From an uncultured Phascolarctobacterium sp. (GTDB taxonomy: Bacteria > Bacillota > Negativicutes > Acidaminococcales > Acidaminococcaceae), in assembly GCA_900553055.1 (NCBI GenBank), contig USBV01000099.1:1-5852 (forward strand): 5,852 nt of DNA. The letters run 5' to 3'. The notes beneath the pieces were generated by a model. It made no database searches. It had not been told where the DNA came from and worked only from the letters and a program-made list of their open reading frames with translations. The first letter of the stretch is position 1, and every line of letters starts with the position of its first letter. Positions 4,789-5,852 of this stretch are shown here, one piece after another. The translations under genes were made by a program, and so were the position numbers.

Positions 4789-5649
4789 ATGCAGGATAAA
4801 ATACATGTTGTAGTGGATACCCTTGCTGTATCCAATGAAACCCCGTTGAAGGATGATCCTCGTTGTCATGTATTGCGTTTGATAGCGCGCCATGGTAACG
4901 AAGAATGGTGGGATGGCGACCGCTCTCTGGAAGAGATGTTTGCCATGGTCGAAAAAACAGGCCAGCTACCCGGCACTTCCCAGCCACCTGTGGGCTATAT
5001 TCATGATTTTTTTGCTAAGATAGCTGAGGAGCGCAAAAAGATTATTTATATTGCCGTGGATAGTGTGCTCAGTGGTACCTACCAAACCTGCTGCATGGTT
5101 GCCAAACAGGTGATGAAGGAAATCAAGGGCGCGGATATTCGCGTTGTAGATGGTTTGACCGCGGCCTGCCCCCTGAGCGGCATGGCGATGGAGGTTTTGC
5201 GCAAGGCTGACTCCGGTGTGGAGGATATGGATGAGTTGGAAACATTTGCTCGAGATTGTGCGCTAAGAACGGAAACCTACTTCACTGTAAAGACTCTTGA
5301 TTATTTGCAAAAGGGTGGCCGCATTGGTGCGGTGGGTGCTTTGGTTGGTAATATTTTGGGGATTCGCCCCATTGTGCATTTAGATAGAGAGGGCAAGCTG
5401 CTCGTCGGGGATAAGGCGCGCACTCGCAAAAAGATTTTGAAGCGCATGGTGGAGCTGGCATGTAGCCATGACCCCATTGAAGCCATTTTTGTAGCTCATG
5501 CCGTAGTAGATGATGAAGCTCAGGCATTGGCTAAAGAAATGCAGGAGCGTTATCCGGGTGTGCCGGTAATGGTAACTAGTATTGGTACTGTGCTGGCAGC
5601 TCATCTTGGGCCTGGTGCAATCGGCGTGTTTGTGCGCCGCAAGGCCTAA
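4789..5649 (+). CDS. DegV family fatty-acid-binding protein (FakB-like)
   Basis: A 286-residue cytoplasmic protein, the usual DegV length. Family motifs in order: TSQPP (63-67), LSGTYQT (94-100), LDYLQKGGRIG (170-180), GIRPIV (191-196) and HLGPGAIGVF (272-281). DegV/FakB proteins bind a fatty acid and present its carboxylate to the kinase FakA; T63, S64, S95, R178 and H272 lie in the motifs that line the fatty acid head group in FakB structures (family knowledge, positions inferred). The N-terminus is unusual: the common TDST-DLP motif is here VDTLAVSNETPL, and the usual mid-protein DS-S motif reads DGLTAACPLSG. ATG 4789 is chosen over the longer GTG 4738 frame because ACAGGAGG (4775-4782) lies 6 nt upstream. 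A FakA-type kinase gene follows after 20 nt, supporting a joint role in fatty acid activation. Confidence 0.93.
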   Translation: MQDKIHVVVDTLAVSNETPLKDDPRCHVLRLIARHGNEEWWDGDRSLEEMFAMVEKTGQLPGTSQPPVGYIHDFFAKIAEERKKIIYIAVDSVLSGTYQTCCMVAKQVMKEIKGADIRVVDGLTAACPLSGMAMEVLRKADSGVEDMDELETFARDCALRTETYFTVKTLDYLQKGGRIGAVGALVGNILGIRPIVHLDREGKLLVGDKARTRKKILKRMVELACSHDPIEAIFVAHAVVDDEAQALAKEMQERYPGVPVMVTSIGTVLAAHLGPGAIGVFVRRKA

Positions 5650-5669
5650 AGGAAAGGTGTGGGAGTGAG

Positions 5670-5852
5670 ATGGAGTTAATGAACGAGATTACCGGCAAGC
5701 AGGTTAAGGACATGCTGCTGGGAGCTTATCATAGCTTTGAGAAGAATTATGTGGCCATCAACGAGCTAAACGTTTTTCCCGTTCCTGATGGCGATACCGG
5801 TACCAATATGATGTATACCATGGCCTCCGTGGCTAGGGAAATCAGTGCTATG
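5670..5852 (+). CDS. fakA: DAK/DhaL-domain fatty acid kinase FakA-like, N-terminal part (3' end outside window)
   Basis: The first 61 residues of a protein cut by the window end; full-length FakA is about 550 residues. The segment ELNVFPVPDGDTGTNMMYTM (32-51) is the diagnostic DhaL-type nucleotide motif, with D40 and D42 as Mg2+-ATP ligands. FakA phosphorylates fatty acids carried by FakB/DegV proteins to acyl-phosphate for PlsX/PlsY phospholipid synthesis. The degV gene lies 20 nt upstream, so the pair probably forms one operon. The start at ATG 5670 has GGGAG (5661-5665) 4 nt away, rather close, with AAGGAAAGG further up (5649-5657); ATG 5679 is an in-frame alternative. In many Bacillota fakA follows an asp23-type gene; here a degV gene stands in that place. 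Confidence 0.9.
   Translation, partial: MELMNEITGKQVKDMLLGAYHSFEKNYVAINELNVFPVPDGDTGTNMMYTMASVAREISAM

Overview
The window reads as a chromosomal segment of a Bacillota (Firmicutes) genome with moderate GC content. Support comes from recR followed directly by a bofA-type gene, a LytR-CpsA-Psr wall-polymer ligase, a DegV/FakB protein next to a FakA-type kinase, AGGAGG-like ribosome binding sites and TATAAT-type promoters. The overall feel fits the Negativicutes (Acidaminococcaceae or Veillonellaceae), but that placement is an impression and not something the sequence proves. All recognisable genes lie on the plus strand.

Layout: (1) 1-644 holds the 3' end of recR, then bofA, closed by a clear intrinsic terminator. 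(2) 645-2074 holds a regulatory region with a 12-bp palindrome, a perfect inverted repeat of GTATAC-centred arms and two candidate promoters, then a dicarboxylate/amino acid:cation symporter of the GltP type and a GC-rich hairpin terminator. (3) 2075-4353 holds an AT-rich gap with a promoter very close to the start of a CoA-type Nudix hydrolase, followed 38 nt later by an LCP (LytR-CpsA-Psr) protein with a LytR_C tail. (4) 4354-4788 is a 435-base region without genes. It contains a roughly 110-nt nested fold-back element, a second partial copy of its left half, a well-formed promoter running straight into a strong terminator (a transcript of only about 50 nt), and the promoter and leader of the next gene. 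(5) 4789-5852 holds a DegV/FakB-like fatty-acid-binding protein followed 20 nt later by the 5' end of a DAK/FakA-type fatty acid kinase, cut by the window end.

Functionally, recR serves recombinational repair; bofA encodes a small membrane protein related to the pro-sigma-K processing inhibitor. The symporter probably imports glutamate/aspartate or a related acid. The Nudix protein probably trims CoA or its derivatives. The LCP protein attaches polymers to the cell envelope. DegV and FakA would together phosphorylate exogenous fatty acids. The genes are mostly ordinary housekeeping types; the least explained sequence is the repeat and short-transcript region between the LCP gene and degV.
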